Below the pieces are notes generated by a model that was not told the DNA's origin, ran no database searches, and saw only the letters and a program-made list of their open reading frames with translations. From a candidate division KSB3 bacterium (lineage in GTDB: Bacteria; Moduliflexota; Moduliflexia; Moduliflexales; Moduliflexaceae), in contig PDSJ01000017.1 of the NCBI GenBank assembly GCA_002748425.1, positions 82,353 to 146,352 of the forward strand: a stretch of DNA of 64,000 nucleotides. The letters run 5' to 3'. Position 1 is the stretch's first letter, and the number at the start of each line of letters is the position of its first letter. The position numbers were made by a program, and so were the translations under genes. Of this stretch, positions 19,501-27,707 are shown one piece after another.

Positions 19501-20060
19501 GCAGTCTGCTGGGCGCTGAGCAGACCGGGCATATCGCCGCCCTTGGCTTTGACATGTACTGTCAGGTGATTGAAAACACTGTCAGGGAGCTGAAAGGTGA
19601 GGCTCAGGACGAAGAATTTCACCCGCAGATCGATCTGCAGGTTTCGGCTCATTTTCCGGAAGAATACATCTCCGATATGAAGTTGCGGCTCGAAGCCTAT
19701 AAGCGTCTGATGTCGGCGCGAGATTTCACGGACCTGTTCGATGTGGAAGCAGAAATCGAAGATCGCTACGGGAAACTGCCGGATGAAGCCCGCAGCATCG
19801 TAGCGTTGGCCGAATTGAAGCTGATCGCTACACGATTACGCATTCAGCACATTCAGGCCTGTGAAGAATATATCAAAATCGTTCTTGGTGAACGCAGCCC
19901 AATCGACGGCGATCGCATCCGCACAACGGTCGACCGCTTCGAGCGCAAGGTTCAGCGACTCTCATCCGGAGCTGGTCTGCTCCTTGATAATACGCGCCTG
20001 AACGGCCTCGCTCGCCTCGAATGCGTCAAAAAATTACTCAGTACCCTGCAAGGGCAGTGA
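16506..20060 (+). CDS. mfd: Transcription-repair coupling factor
   Basis: Cytoplasmic SF2 translocase that removes stalled RNA polymerase and recruits UvrA to damaged DNA. 1184 residues, full length. N-terminal UvrB-like region (SPWNIAPYENNSPH, VEGRGEFSVRGGIIDFFP), RNA-polymerase interaction domain (LNDYVVHIDNGIGVFLGL, GGDKLYVPVDRLDLVQKY), then the RecG-like motor: Walker A GDVGYGKTE near residue 670, DEEQ box, TATPIPRTLHMSL, and QLRGRIGRS. The TRCF C-terminal domain follows. No strong ribosome binding site precedes the ATG. It is followed 48 bp later by sdaA. Confidence 0.97.
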   Translation: MSDFAFLNSLDRNAPFCRIGGLWGSSHAYVSALIAQRLQKNTALCITATAKEAEELYEDLLFFQQLGLLPWKRRQIHLYSPWNIAPYENNSPHREIVAERLSVLDKLRHNERIMVVAPIEAVMHRSLPRSELERYTLHLGFAEELDRDAFVAALVDTGYTHSHLVEGRGEFSVRGGIIDFFPSFSASPIRIELFGDEIESIRKFDPETQRSFEELELINVLPGREIVLSAESSRLAKERIKKRISEVGASLNTINTLMSHIDEQIFFPGVEWYAPYVHGPLDTLLDYLPQDAPIFFNEPFEIHKKCEAFSETVQRHYQSAQEQGSLFPDPDQLFLNGSAFESQLKERQQIHLQYSGASSALGHGKLQHYDVGIKSIEWAYTIVPGDNKVEDRDQRIASTAKRVREWLEDGLSIVISSYTGHQATRLVDILQDYHIPAKISRSETGSPERMNDATPILRPFCLEKDSPRVVVLISALNCGFILSSEKLVFLNEDEFLGKQTVRRRHLQRKATGPQMSLGELELNDYVVHIDNGIGVFLGLKKVTVRGVAMECLHLEYKGGDKLYVPVDRLDLVQKYKGADHRKPSIDKLGGTAWARVRERVKASVEKMAQQLVEIYAARQAMPGVPLSIDEHLYREFEASFEYEETPDQARAIEEVARDMSSSKPMDRLVCGDVGYGKTEVAMRAAFRAVLNGKQVAILVPTTLLAQQHYQNFERRFAAFPVEVGVLSRFNSRKEQQETIKGVKDGTIDIVIGTHRLLQKDIAFHDLGLVVIDEEQRFGVTHKEKIRQYRKLVDVLTLTATPIPRTLHMSLMGVRDLSIIESPPEGRLAVRTYVMRFDDALIHEAITRELDRGGQVYFVHNEVETIEGAALRIRRLLPHINVAVAHGQMKEKELESIMLRFVKKEIDVLISTTIVESGIDIPTVNTMIVNKAHKFGLSQLYQLRGRIGRSNDRAYAYLLIPNEKLLSVDAKKRLRVIQDLSELGSGFKLAAHDLEIRGAGSLLGAEQTGHIAALGFDMYCQVIENTVRELKGEAQDEEFHPQIDLQVSAHFPEEYISDMKLRLEAYKRLMSARDFTDLFDVEAEIEDRYGKLPDEARSIVALAELKLIATRLRIQHIQACEEYIKIVLGERSPIDGDRIRTTVDRFERKVQRLSSGAGLLLDNTRLNGLARLECVKKLLSTLQGQ

Positions 20061-20108
20061 ATCGTAAGGACACTCGCTGTCTTTGCAGGACAAAAAACGT
20101 CGCACATT

Positions 20109-21320
20109 ATGGAATCGATCAAAGAAATTTATCGGATTGGCATGGGGCCGTCCAGCAGCCACACGATGGCGCCGCGAAAAGCAGCTTCGCTCTTTCTCGA
20201 ACGTGCGCCGAAAGCAGCAGTGTATCGCGTAACCTTATACGGCAGTCTGTCGGCGACCGGACGCGGCCATCTGACGCATCAGGCCATTACTGACGCCATG
20301 ACGCCGCATACCGTCGAGCTGATCGATGAACCGGATGTCACACTTCCCTACCATCCCAATGGCATGCGTTTTGAAGCGTTTGACGACCATGCCAATCTGC
20401 TGGATTCGTGGCAGGTGTACAGCATCGGCGGCGGCGCCTTGAGCGAAGGGGAAGAGCACGCCCGTCCCGTATATAAGCTGAGCAGCATGAATGCACTGAT
20501 TCGCTGGTCTGAGGAATCGGGACAACCGCTTTGGATGTATGTGCAAGAGCGGGAAGACGACAGTGTCTGGGAGCATCTGGAGCAGGTCTGGCACGTGATG
20601 CAGGAAGAAATCCGTCGAGGTCTGGAGGCGGAAGGCGTGTTGCCGGGGAGTTTGAAACTGCAACGCAAGGCCCATCAAATCCATCAGCAAACCCGACGGT
20701 TGAACGATCTTTCTCAGCGTACCGGCCGAATTTCAGCCTATGCACTGGCTGTTTCCGAAGAAAATGCTTCCGGCGGTTGTGTTGTGACAGCCCCTACCTG
20801 CGGGGCCTGCGGTGTATTACCGGCCGTGTTATTGTATTTACAGCAGCACCATAATTTTGCTCATCAAAGAATTCTGCGCGCTCTGGCTGCTGCCGGATTG
20901 ATCGGTAATCTCGTCAAACATAATGCCTCGATTTCAGGCGCGGAAGTCGGCTGCCAGGGCGAAGTGGGAACTGCCTGCGCGATGGCAGCAGCAGCAGCGG
21001 CCTATCTCCTGGGAGCGTCGACCTGCCAGATCGAGTATGCCGCCGAAATGGGCTTGGAACATCATCTGGGCCTGACCTGCGATCCGGTCGCCGGATTAGT
21101 GCAAATTCCTTGTATCGAACGCAATGCCGTGGCTGCGACCCGCGCGTTGGATTGTGCGGAATACGCGCTCCTGTCTGACGGACGTCATCGTATTTCTTTC
21201 GATCAGGTCGTGCAAACCATGAAGCAGACCGGCCATGATTTGCCTAGTCTGTACCGTGAAACCGCTGCGGGCGGTCTGGCTTCGACATATGGTATCATGC
21301 AGGCCGCAGAAAATCGGTAA
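20109..21320 (+). CDS. sdaA: L-serine ammonia-lyase (single-chain, iron-sulfur type)
   Basis: Deaminates L-serine to pyruvate and ammonia using a [4Fe-4S] cluster. 403 residues: the beta domain begins [14 protein letters not shown], and the alpha domain holds [36 protein letters not shown] and [19 protein letters not shown], which carry the conserved cysteines for the cluster. It is shorter than the roughly 455-residue E. coli type, with both domains still recognisable. Starts 48 bp after mfd and could be read through from it. The next gene has its own promoter. Confidence 0.94.
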   Translation: MESIKEIYRIGMGPSSSHTMAPRKAASLFLERAPKAAVYRVTLYGSLSATGRGHLTHQAITDAMTPHTVELIDEPDVTLPYHPNGMRFEAFDDHANLLDSWQVYSIGGGALSEGEEHARPVYKLSSMNALIRWSEESGQPLWMYVQEREDDSVWEHLEQVWHVMQEEIRRGLEAEGVLPGSLKLQRKAHQIHQQTRRLNDLSQRTGRISAYALAVSEENASGGCVVTAPTCGACGVLPAVLLYLQQHHNFAHQRILRALAAAGLIGNLVKHNASISGAEVGCQGEVGTACAMAAAAAAYLLGASTCQIEYAAEMGLEHHLGLTCDPVAGLVQIPCIERNAVAATRALDCAEYALLSDGRHRISFDQVVQTMKQTGHDLPSLYRETAAGGLASTYGIMQAAENR

Positions 21321-21469
21321 CATCCTCATTTCGGCAGCGCGTCATGTCAAGCTGCTGCTCCTGTGACAAGGCTGACAAAAAAACAGTGATTCCAGTTGCT
21401 TGCTATGGTGGGAAATTTTCTCATAAGCTGTAATGTGTTGCAAGCGTTTAAAAAAAAGAGTTTTTTATA

Positions 21470-21498
21470 TTGACAATATCATAATATTATAATATATT
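21470..21498 (+). promoter_or_regulatory. Strong promoter of the YeeE/YedE pair
   Basis: TTGACA at 21470-21475, a 17-bp spacer, and TATATT at 21493-21498, preceding the AAGGAGGT site and ATG at 21557. This is one of the best sigma-70 matches in the window. Confidence 0.7.
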
Positions 21499-21516
21499 GA
21501 TTTATTGTCGCGACAA
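21484..21516. promoter_or_regulatory. Two palindromes overlapping the promoter: putative operators
   Basis: A perfect 12-bp palindrome ATATTATAATAT (21484-21495) covers the spacer and -10 box. A second, TTGTCGCGACAA (21505-21516), sits at the expected transcription start. Both positions are typical of repressor sites. AT-rich palindromes of the first kind are known for ArsR-type sulfur/sulfide sensors (BigR class) that control YeeE/YedE genes; linking this site to that class is inference. No regulator gene lies nearby. Confidence 0.5.
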
Positions 21517-21556
21517 ATGTTATAGATAGAATGCACAAGACAACAAGGAGGTCTGT

Positions 21557-22144
21557 ATGAAGGCATTACTTTTTCAACGTCGCTGGAACTGGCGTGTCAG
21601 TGGCGTTGCTCTCGGCATCGTGTTTCTTCTGGCTGTGACGCTCGTAAAGCCTATCGGAGTTTCAACCCAGTTTGTCATCTTTGACGGTATTCTCTGGAAC
21701 ATGTTTTCGGGTGACATCGTTGTAAAGAACCCGGACTCGGAAGGCAGTTATTCGAGTCCGAACGCATACTTCAATAAAAGCGGCGGTAAGTATGCAAAAA
21801 GTGTCGCCAACCCCCTGAACTATTCTTTCATTTTTGTTGCGGCCATGATCCTTGGCGGCTTTCTGGCAGGAAAACTCCAGTCTGAGAAAAAGACTGAAGA
21901 CTCTTCGACGATTCCGTCTGTCTGGCGCGAACGTTTTGGCGGTTCAGCAGTTAAACGTCATGCCGCGGCTTTTTCAGGTGGTCTCCTGGTATTGACAGGA
22001 GCGCGCCTGGCCGGTGGATGTACAAGCGGCCACATGATGAGCGGCGTGATGCAGACATCCCTGAGCGGGTATCTGTTTATGCTGGGGACTTTTCTTGTTG
22101 CTGTCCCTGTCGCGCGTTTCATGTATACAAAGGAGGGAAAATAA
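21557..22144 (+). CDS. YeeE/YedE family sulfur-transport membrane protein, subunit A
   Basis: 195 residues. Inner-membrane protein of the YeeE/YedE (DUF395) family, whose members carry thiosulfate or other sulfur compounds. An N-terminal membrane helix is followed by a 60-residue loop, then further helices. The family motif GARLAGGCTSGHMMSG is present near residue 150, with the conserved cysteine. A strong AAGGAGGT lies upstream of the ATG. The gene stops 2 bp before its partner, so the two half-size proteins probably form one transporter, as in split PmpA/PmpB-type systems. No rhodanese, TusA or sulfide oxidase gene is next to it. Confidence 0.88.
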   Translation: MKALLFQRRWNWRVSGVALGIVFLLAVTLVKPIGVSTQFVIFDGILWNMFSGDIVVKNPDSEGSYSSPNAYFNKSGGKYAKSVANPLNYSFIFVAAMILGGFLAGKLQSEKKTEDSSTIPSVWRERFGGSAVKRHAAAFSGGLLVLTGARLAGGCTSGHMMSGVMQTSLSGYLFMLGTFLVAVPVARFMYTKEGK

Positions 22145-22146
22145 TA

Positions 22147-22707
22147 ATGAGTATTGTTTTAGCCATTATTCTGGGTGTTGTGTTTGGTTTTGTGCTGCAA
22201 AAAGCAGGGGCAGCTGATCCGCAGGTGCTCATTACTATGCTGCGCTTAAAAGAATTTCATCTGATGAAAGCCATCCTGCTGGCGATCGGGCTCAGTAGCT
22301 CAGGACTATTTGTTCTACTCGCAGCTGGGCTGATCGATCCTTCGCACATCAGCGTGAAATCGTCGTATGTCGGCGTTATCATCGGAGGCGCTGTTTTAGG
22401 GCTGGGCTGGGTCATTTCAGGATTCTGTCCCGGGACTGGTGTGGTGGCGCTCGGCGCAGGCAGAAAAGATGCCTTGTCGTTCCTTCTGGGCGGCTTGCTT
22501 GGAGCACTGGCGTTCACAGTGAGTTACGGAACGCTAAAAGCGTCGTTGCTGTTTGCAACACTGGGCGGCAAGAGCACTCTGGCCGTGACCGGCAATGACA
22601 AGTTCCAGGCCCTGCTTCCCGGGCTTCCCGGCATTGTTGTGGCGGGTGTTATCGCTGCGATTTTTCTCACCCTTGCGTGGAAGCTGCCTGAAAAAAGTCA
22701 TGCCTGA
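22147..22707 (+). CDS. YeeE/YedE family (DUF6691-type) membrane protein, subunit B
   Basis: 186 residues, second half of the split sulfur transporter. The start at 22147 is set by AGGAGGG just upstream; a longer frame from 22018 overlaps subunit A out of phase and is rejected. It begins IVLAIILGVVFGFVLQKAGA and carries GLGWVISGFCPGTGVVALG, the pore motif with the conserved cysteine in this subfamily, then five or so further hydrophobic segments. Co-transcribed with subunit A. It ends before a GC-rich stem-loop. Confidence 0.88.
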   Translation: MSIVLAIILGVVFGFVLQKAGAADPQVLITMLRLKEFHLMKAILLAIGLSSSGLFVLLAAGLIDPSHISVKSSYVGVIIGGAVLGLGWVISGFCPGTGVVALGAGRKDALSFLLGGLLGALAFTVSYGTLKASLLFATLGGKSTLAVTGNDKFQALLPGLPGIVVAGVIAAIFLTLAWKLPEKSHA

Positions 22708-22726
22708 CAGACATTATGATGACAAT

Positions 22727-22757
22727 CCCCGTGCCCGGAGGTTAGGGCGGCACGGGG
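22727..22757. terminator. GC-rich stem-loop between convergent operons
   Basis: Perfect 9-bp arms CCCCGTGCC (22727-22735) and GGCACGGGG (22749-22757) with a 13-base loop, 19 bp after the YeeE pair and 62 bp before the end of the convergent HlyD-type gene. No T-run follows, so it is terminator-like rather than certain. Confidence 0.45.
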
Positions 22758-22818
22758 GAGACGATCTGATACGTCGCGTTCTGAGAGAATTCTTTCGTAT
22801 GGTCATACTGACATCGCG

Positions 22819-24267
22819 CTATTTAAGGAGCAACGTGCTCGGATCGTGGAGGTAAATGCGCTCACCTTCTGAAAGTCCTTTGGTCACGATAATAAAATCA
22901 TCGTTATACGCCCCGTTCTGCACAATGCGTTCTTCGGCCTTGCGGCCATTGACCACATAGCAGCGCTTTTCCCCGTCTCGTTCAAAGACGCCTTCCAGAG
23001 GAACGTAGAGGACATCTTCAAAGCTGTTCACCAGAATATCCACACGTGCCGTCATCCCCGGGCGCAGACGGGAATCGGATGTATCAAGCAGGACCTGTAC
23101 CTGAAAATATTTGCTCCCGGTCCGTTGATGGTCGTCGGATTTGGCCAGCGATCCGATGAGATGAACTTTCCCAGTATAGACGTTGTCCGGGTAAGCGTCA
23201 ACGTGTATCCGAACGTTCTGGCCCAGACGGACGTAATGAATATCGACTTCCCGGATCTGCGTTTCCACCAGCATGTGGGAAATATCTGGAAGGCCGATCA
23301 GCCCCTGGTGACTCCAGACCGCGTCACCAACCTGAATTTTACGGGTCTTCCCGGAAGCAGGAATCTCGTTGTAAATTACAAGACCTGGAATTGGCGCGTA
23401 GATCGAGGTTTTCTGCAATTCCTTGAGGGCGCGTTGATATTTTTCCTGCAAGCCTTGCAGACGAGCCTGTTCTTTCTTGAGATTCGCCTGTTGTGCGCTG
23501 ATTAAATACGCGGCAACTTCCTTCAGCTGGCTCAGATGCTCCCGCCGTTCCCGGGCATTGCTTTTTGCCTGTTCGATCTGGCTCGGGCGGGTGAACTGCA
23601 TGAAAATTTCTCGTTTCTGTTCGATAAAATGATACTCGGATTCCGCCTCTTGCAAGTTCAACTCGGCTTTCTTTAATTCGTTCCGGGTAATAAAGCCGGA
23701 TTGCAGCATATCCTGCAAATCCGCCACGTTCTGCACAGCTCGATTGTAAGCGGCCTGACTGCGCTGCTTTTTCATCTCCAGCTCTCTGAGCGTGATGACG
23801 CCCTCACCTTCCTGGATATTTTTTAACTCGGCGTCGGCCGCAAGAATATCGGCTTGCGCTTCTTTCAGGTCGCTCTCATTTTTCACCCGCTGGAGTTTGA
23901 CGTGGTCTGCGGCTTCCACAATCGCCGCTTTGACCTGGGCGATCTCATGCCGAAGTTTCCGCAGCTCTTCCTCGAAAGCCGTCTTGTCAAAGGCGATTAC
24001 GAGGTCACCTTTTTCGACATAACTGCCCTCTGGCGCGATACTGACGATTTTAGCACGATTACTCGTAATTTCTGAAGCCAGCGTCACAGTTTGCAGGGCC
24101 TGCAGCGTACCACTTTCGGTAATGCTGATGCGTAGTTCGCCGCGTTCGACCGTTGCCGCCGGAACTGCGTCCAAAGAAAGCTCTTCCTGAAAAAAATTTC
24201 CAGCGGCAAAAGCAATGCCTGCCAGAATTACCACTCCTGAAACGATCCATATCATGTTCGATGTCAT
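22819..24267 (-). CDS. HlyD-family periplasmic adaptor (membrane fusion) protein
   Basis: Predicted membrane-anchored adaptor of an efflux or secretion system. About 482 residues from the ATG at 24267: one N-terminal membrane helix (IWIVSGVVILAGIAFAAG), a lipoyl/barrel half (SGTLQALQTVTLASE, VEKGDLVIAFDK), a long coiled-coil hairpin (about residues 120-300, with many KAELNLQEAESEYHF-like heptads), then the second lipoyl half (IYAPIPGLVIYN), beta-barrel (ETQIREVDIHYVRLGQNVRI) and membrane-proximal domain. The longest frame starts at 24369, but its extra N-terminus is proline-rich and unlike the family. No ABC transporter or TolC gene adjoins it, so the partners are elsewhere. Confidence 0.88.
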   Translation of the reverse strand: MTSNMIWIVSGVVILAGIAFAAGNFFQEELSLDAVPAATVERGELRISITESGTLQALQTVTLASEITSNRAKIVSIAPEGSYVEKGDLVIAFDKTAFEEELRKLRHEIAQVKAAIVEAADHVKLQRVKNESDLKEAQADILAADAELKNIQEGEGVITLRELEMKKQRSQAAYNRAVQNVADLQDMLQSGFITRNELKKAELNLQEAESEYHFIEQKREIFMQFTRPSQIEQAKSNARERREHLSQLKEVAAYLISAQQANLKKEQARLQGLQEKYQRALKELQKTSIYAPIPGLVIYNEIPASGKTRKIQVGDAVWSHQGLIGLPDISHMLVETQIREVDIHYVRLGQNVRIHVDAYPDNVYTGKVHLIGSLAKSDDHQRTGSKYFQVQVLLDTSDSRLRPGMTARVDILVNSFEDVLYVPLEGVFERDGEKRCYVVNGRKAEERIVQNGAYNDDFIIVTKGLSEGERIYLHDPSTLLLK

Positions 24268-24408
24268 AGCATGAAATATTGGGAGAAAGCCTGATTTTTG
24301 GCAAGGAGAAAATGTAACTGAAGCACTGTGGGGGCCGTTCGATGTGGAGCGTGGAGAATGGTATGACAACAGGCCTCGTCACACCATTCCTGGGGAGAGT
24401 CCCGAGCG

Positions 24409-24924
24409 CTATTCCGCAGCAGCAGAGGCGGTGAACGCTTGACGTGCAGCAAGATTGCTGTCCATCATGAACAGGCCCTGTGGACTGTCGCCGACCATTT
24501 TGAGCCTCTCAAGAATGCCCGATGCAGTACTTTCTTCCTCCACTTGTTCGCTCACAAACCATTGCAGAAAAATTCCTGTCGCATGATCTTTTTCCTCAAT
24601 CGCCAGACTAGCAAGGTTGTTGAACAAACCGGTCACATGCTGTTCGTGCTTCAGCGTCGTGTCAAATGCATCGACTGCGTTCTTCCAGGATGTTGGCGGG
24701 GCTTTGATGGCCTCTAATTTGATTGTACCGCCTTTTTCAAGGATGTAATTGTAGATTTTCATGCCGTGGTCCCATTCTTCCTGAGCCTGCATTTGCATCC
24801 ATGAGGCAAAGCCTTCAAGATTTTTGGCTGCGAAATCAGCAGACATCGACAGATAAAGATACGATGAATAAAATTCAGCAGTCACCTGTTTATTCAACGC
24901 CTCTTCCATTCTTTTGCTTAACAT
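24409..24924 (-). CDS. ftn: Ferritin (bacterial non-heme type)
   Basis: 171-residue iron-storage protein. Ferroxidase ligands are visible: the glutamate in TAEFYSSYLYLS, the E-x2-H pair in QAQEEWDHG, and the glutamates in FLQWFVSEQVEEE. The start at 24924 is fixed by AAGGAGGAT seven bases upstream; the longer frame runs through that site. A perfect inverted repeat lies upstream at 24946-24965. The C-terminal tail ends FTASAAAE. It stores iron as a 24-mer shell in the cytoplasm. Confidence 0.95.
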   Translation of the reverse strand: MLSKRMEEALNKQVTAEFYSSYLYLSMSADFAAKNLEGFASWMQMQAQEEWDHGMKIYNYILEKGGTIKLEAIKAPPTSWKNAVDAFDTTLKHEQHVTGLFNNLASLAIEEKDHATGIFLQWFVSEQVEEESTASGILERLKMVGDSPQGLFMMDSNLAARQAFTASAAAE

Positions 24925-24945
24925 AGCGTAATCCTCCTTCTTCAC

Positions 24946-24965
24946 AGTGACATGTCGTGGTCACT
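24946..24965. promoter_or_regulatory. Inverted repeat upstream of ferritin
   Basis: AGTGAC and GTCACT flank 8 bp, just before the ferritin ribosome binding site. Further up on the minus strand, a perfect TATAAT (25019-25024) is preceded by TTGACA (25038-25043), but the spacer is only 13 bp. A regulatory role is possible; it is not a recognisable Fur box. Confidence 0.3.
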
Positions 24966-25157
24966 AAAGCGTTCAGTTTTTATCACATAATACGTGCCCA
25001 GCATCGCGATGTTAGCTGATTATACGCAGGCGAGAATTGTCAAGAAGGAAAGCGACAACTTTACTTGAGGACGCGACTATTTTCCAGAGCGTGGCGCAGA
25101 GAAGAACCTCTTATGTTTGAGCAAGTTCGTACCTGGAGGCTTTCGTAGATTTTTCTC

Positions 25158-25186
25158 TTGACTTCTCTCCACAATGGAGATATGGC
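25158..25186 (+). promoter_or_regulatory. Candidate promoter of the pilT-pilU operon
   Basis: TTGACT (25158-25163), 17-bp spacer, TATGGC (25181-25186). The spacer holds a hairpin TCTCCA-CAA-TGGAGA (25166-25180). The -10 is weak, so this is a tentative call. The rest of the 24925-25290 gap holds nothing else I can support beyond the ferritin upstream elements. Confidence 0.35.
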
Positions 25187-25290
25187 TTCAATGAAATCTG
25201 TTTGTCATAAGTGCTTATATATTATTGAGTGGACTGCTCTACTGAAACATAGAGCGTGAAGAGATCGAAGATCAACGGAGACACGACGTT

Positions 25291-26406
25291 ATGGCAATGG
25301 ACGTAATGCAGTTACTTGAATTTGCAGTCAAACAGGGAGCGTCCGATGTTCATCTCAGCGCTGGCGAGCCGCCGATGTTCCGCGTTCACGGTAACATGAA
25401 AAAACTGAATGTGCCGCCTGTCACGGATGAAGAAGCTCATAAGATGATTTTTGACATTATGAACGATAATCAGCAGAGAAAGTTCACCGAAGATCTGGAG
25501 GCTGATTTTTCGATCGAACTGCCGGGCGGAGAATCTCGCTTCAGAGTCAACGCCTTCAATCAACGACGCGGTGAATCAGCCGTCTTTCGCCAGATTCCGA
25601 CGAAGATTTTGACTTTCGAAGATCTTGGCCTGCCAAAAGTGCTCATAGAAGTGTCGAAAGCCAGCAAAGGTCTCGTGTTGGTGACGGGCCCGACCGGAAG
25701 CGGGAAATCCACGACTCTGGCGGCAATGGTGGATTTGTTGAATAAGGAAGAGTTTGGGCATATTCTTACGATTGAAGACCCGGTGGAATTCGTGCACAGG
25801 TCTCAGAACTGTCTGATCAATCAGCGTGAAGTCGGGCCGGATACGCACAGTTTTGCGCGGGCATTACGCGGGGCCTTGCGCCAGGATCCCGACATTATTC
25901 TCGTTGGAGAAATGCGCGATTTGGAAACCATCTCACTGGCTCTGACAGCTGCCGAAACCGGTCACCTTGTGTTCGGGACCCTTCATACCAGCAGCGCCCC
26001 GAAAACTATTGACCGTATTATCGACGTTTTTCCGGCCACCGAGCAGGGACAGGTCCGGGCCGGCCTTTCCGAATCTCTACGCGCAGTCGTCTCGCAGACC
26101 TTGTTGAGAAGATCCGACGGCAAAGGCCGGGTGGCGGCGCTGGAAATTATGATCGGGGTTCCTGCCGTGAGAAACTTGATTCGTGAATCGAAAATCCACC
26201 AAATCCCGTCGATTATGCAGACCGGAAGTCAGCACGGCATGCAAACCATGGATCAAGTGCTCATGGAATTAGTCATGAAAAAAGTGGTGACGATGGAAGA
26301 AGCAATGACGAAAACCGCCAACCTGGATCTTTTCAAAAATTTCAAGCAAAAGCAGCGGGAATTTCAGATGAAGAGACAGCAGGCTACGGCTGCCAGACGA
26401 AAATAA
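25291..26406 (+). CDS. pilT: Type IV pilus retraction ATPase PilT
   Basis: Hexameric cytoplasmic ATPase that powers pilus retraction. 371 residues: N-terminal domain starting MQLLEFAVKQGASDVHLSAG, Walker A GPTGSGKSTT near residue 133, Asp box TIEDPVEFVH, Walker B DPDIILVGEMRD, His box TGHLVFGTLHT, and the PilT-type AVRNLIRE followed by MQTGSQHGMQTMDQ. All catalytic motifs are intact. It is followed 44 bp later by a second, related ATPase. No pilin, pilB, pilC or pilM-Q genes are in the window. Confidence 0.95.
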   Translation: MAMDVMQLLEFAVKQGASDVHLSAGEPPMFRVHGNMKKLNVPPVTDEEAHKMIFDIMNDNQQRKFTEDLEADFSIELPGGESRFRVNAFNQRRGESAVFRQIPTKILTFEDLGLPKVLIEVSKASKGLVLVTGPTGSGKSTTLAAMVDLLNKEEFGHILTIEDPVEFVHRSQNCLINQREVGPDTHSFARALRGALRQDPDIILVGEMRDLETISLALTAAETGHLVFGTLHTSSAPKTIDRIIDVFPATEQGQVRAGLSESLRAVVSQTLLRRSDGKGRVAALEIMIGVPAVRNLIRESKIHQIPSIMQTGSQHGMQTMDQVLMELVMKKVVTMEEAMTKTANLDLFKNFKQKQREFQMKRQQATAARRK

Positions 26407-26450
26407 GACGACCGGTACAGTGCGAAGTGCTGTACAGAAGGAGAAGTATA

Positions 26451-27623
26451 ATGGGTTTAAAAATCGAGCAACTGCTGGAATTTATGGTAAAACATGACGC
26501 CTCTGATATCTATCTGACCTACAATGCGCCTCCGATGTTTCGCATTGAAGGCATTACCCAGCCTGCCGGAAAGTACAAATTGACTCAGGAAGATACTCGG
26601 GATCTGGCTCATCAGATGATGAACAAGAAGCAGCAGCAGGAATTTGAAGATACCTACGAATGCAATCTTGCCCTCTTCTATCCGAAACTCGGCCGTTTTC
26701 GCGTCAATATCTTTCGCCAGATGAATTGTGTCGGTGCTGTGATCCGCCAGATTAAAATGGAGATTCTCACCACCGAGCAGTTACATCTTCCTTCCACGTT
26801 AAATGATATTGTCATGGCTAAGCGCGGTCTGGTGATCGTCGTGGGTGCGACCGGTTCCGGAAAGTCCACGTCGCTCGCTGCAATGATTGATTATCGCAAC
26901 TCCAACTCTTCTGGGCATATTATTACGATTGAAGACCCTGTGGAATTCGTGCATCCACATAAGAACTGCGTCATTACCCAGCGTGAGGTCGGCACGGATA
27001 CCTTATCGTTCAAGGCCGCGTTGAAAAATACTCTGCGCCAGGCGCCGGATGTCATTCTGCTTGGAGAAATCCGGGATGCGGCAACCATGGAGCATGCCGT
27101 TGAATTTGCCGAAACCGGCCACCTGTCGATCGGAACGCTGCATGCGAATAATGCCAATCAGGCGCTTGAACGTATCATGAACTTTTTTCCCATTGAGAGG
27201 CACGAACAGATTTATATGCAGCTTTCCCTGAACCTCAGAGCGATTATCTCGCAACGACTGGTCCGAACCGTTGATGGAAAACGCCGGGCGGCCGTGGAGA
27301 TCTTGATTAACAAACCCCGCATTGCTGATCTGATAAAAAACGGCGAAATCGATCTGATTAAAGAAGCCATGGAGCAGCTCACGATTGATGGTCTCCAGAC
27401 CTTCGATCATGATCTCTTTCAACTGTATCGGGATAACATCATCAGCTATGAAGACGCTCTGGCCAATGCGGACAGCGCAAACAATTTGCGCCTGAAGATT
27501 AAAACTGCTGGATTAGTAATTCCCGGAGAGGAAAATGCAGCCAAAGGTTTTTCCTTTCGAGAAGCCGCTCCGGTCAATCCACAGACGGGCGTCGGACGAC
27601 GGCGTCCGAAAATGAAACGATAG
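26451..27623 (+). CDS. pilU: PilT/PilU-type twitching motility ATPase
   Basis: 390-residue paralogue of the preceding ATPase, probably the PilU-like accessory retraction motor. The start at 26451 follows GAAGGAGA. It has LLEFMVKHDASDIYLTYNAPP, Walker A GATGSGKSTS, TIEDPVEFVH, Walker B APDVILLGEIRD, EFAETGHLSIGTLHANNA, and after Walker A the MIDYRN run that is typical of PilU. The C-terminal extension (about residues 355-390) is rich in basic residues. PilU by motif and position; a second PilT is the alternative. Confidence 0.9.
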   Translation: MGLKIEQLLEFMVKHDASDIYLTYNAPPMFRIEGITQPAGKYKLTQEDTRDLAHQMMNKKQQQEFEDTYECNLALFYPKLGRFRVNIFRQMNCVGAVIRQIKMEILTTEQLHLPSTLNDIVMAKRGLVIVVGATGSGKSTSLAAMIDYRNSNSSGHIITIEDPVEFVHPHKNCVITQREVGTDTLSFKAALKNTLRQAPDVILLGEIRDAATMEHAVEFAETGHLSIGTLHANNANQALERIMNFFPIERHEQIYMQLSLNLRAIISQRLVRTVDGKRRAAVEILINKPRIADLIKNGEIDLIKEAMEQLTIDGLQTFDHDLFQLYRDNIISYEDALANADSANNLRLKIKTAGLVIPGEENAAKGFSFREAAPVNPQTGVGRRRPKMKR

Positions 27624-27707
27624 TCAAGCCTCCTCGTGTCAGGAGCTGAGGATGATGTATAATACCATCCTTTGCCATCTTATCCACATGAGGGAGGAGG
27701 AGGAATC

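Noticed and set aside
22018..22146. N-terminal extension of the second YeeE/YedE gene
   Set aside because: Lies out of phase inside the first gene and gives a cysteine-rich non-family leader.
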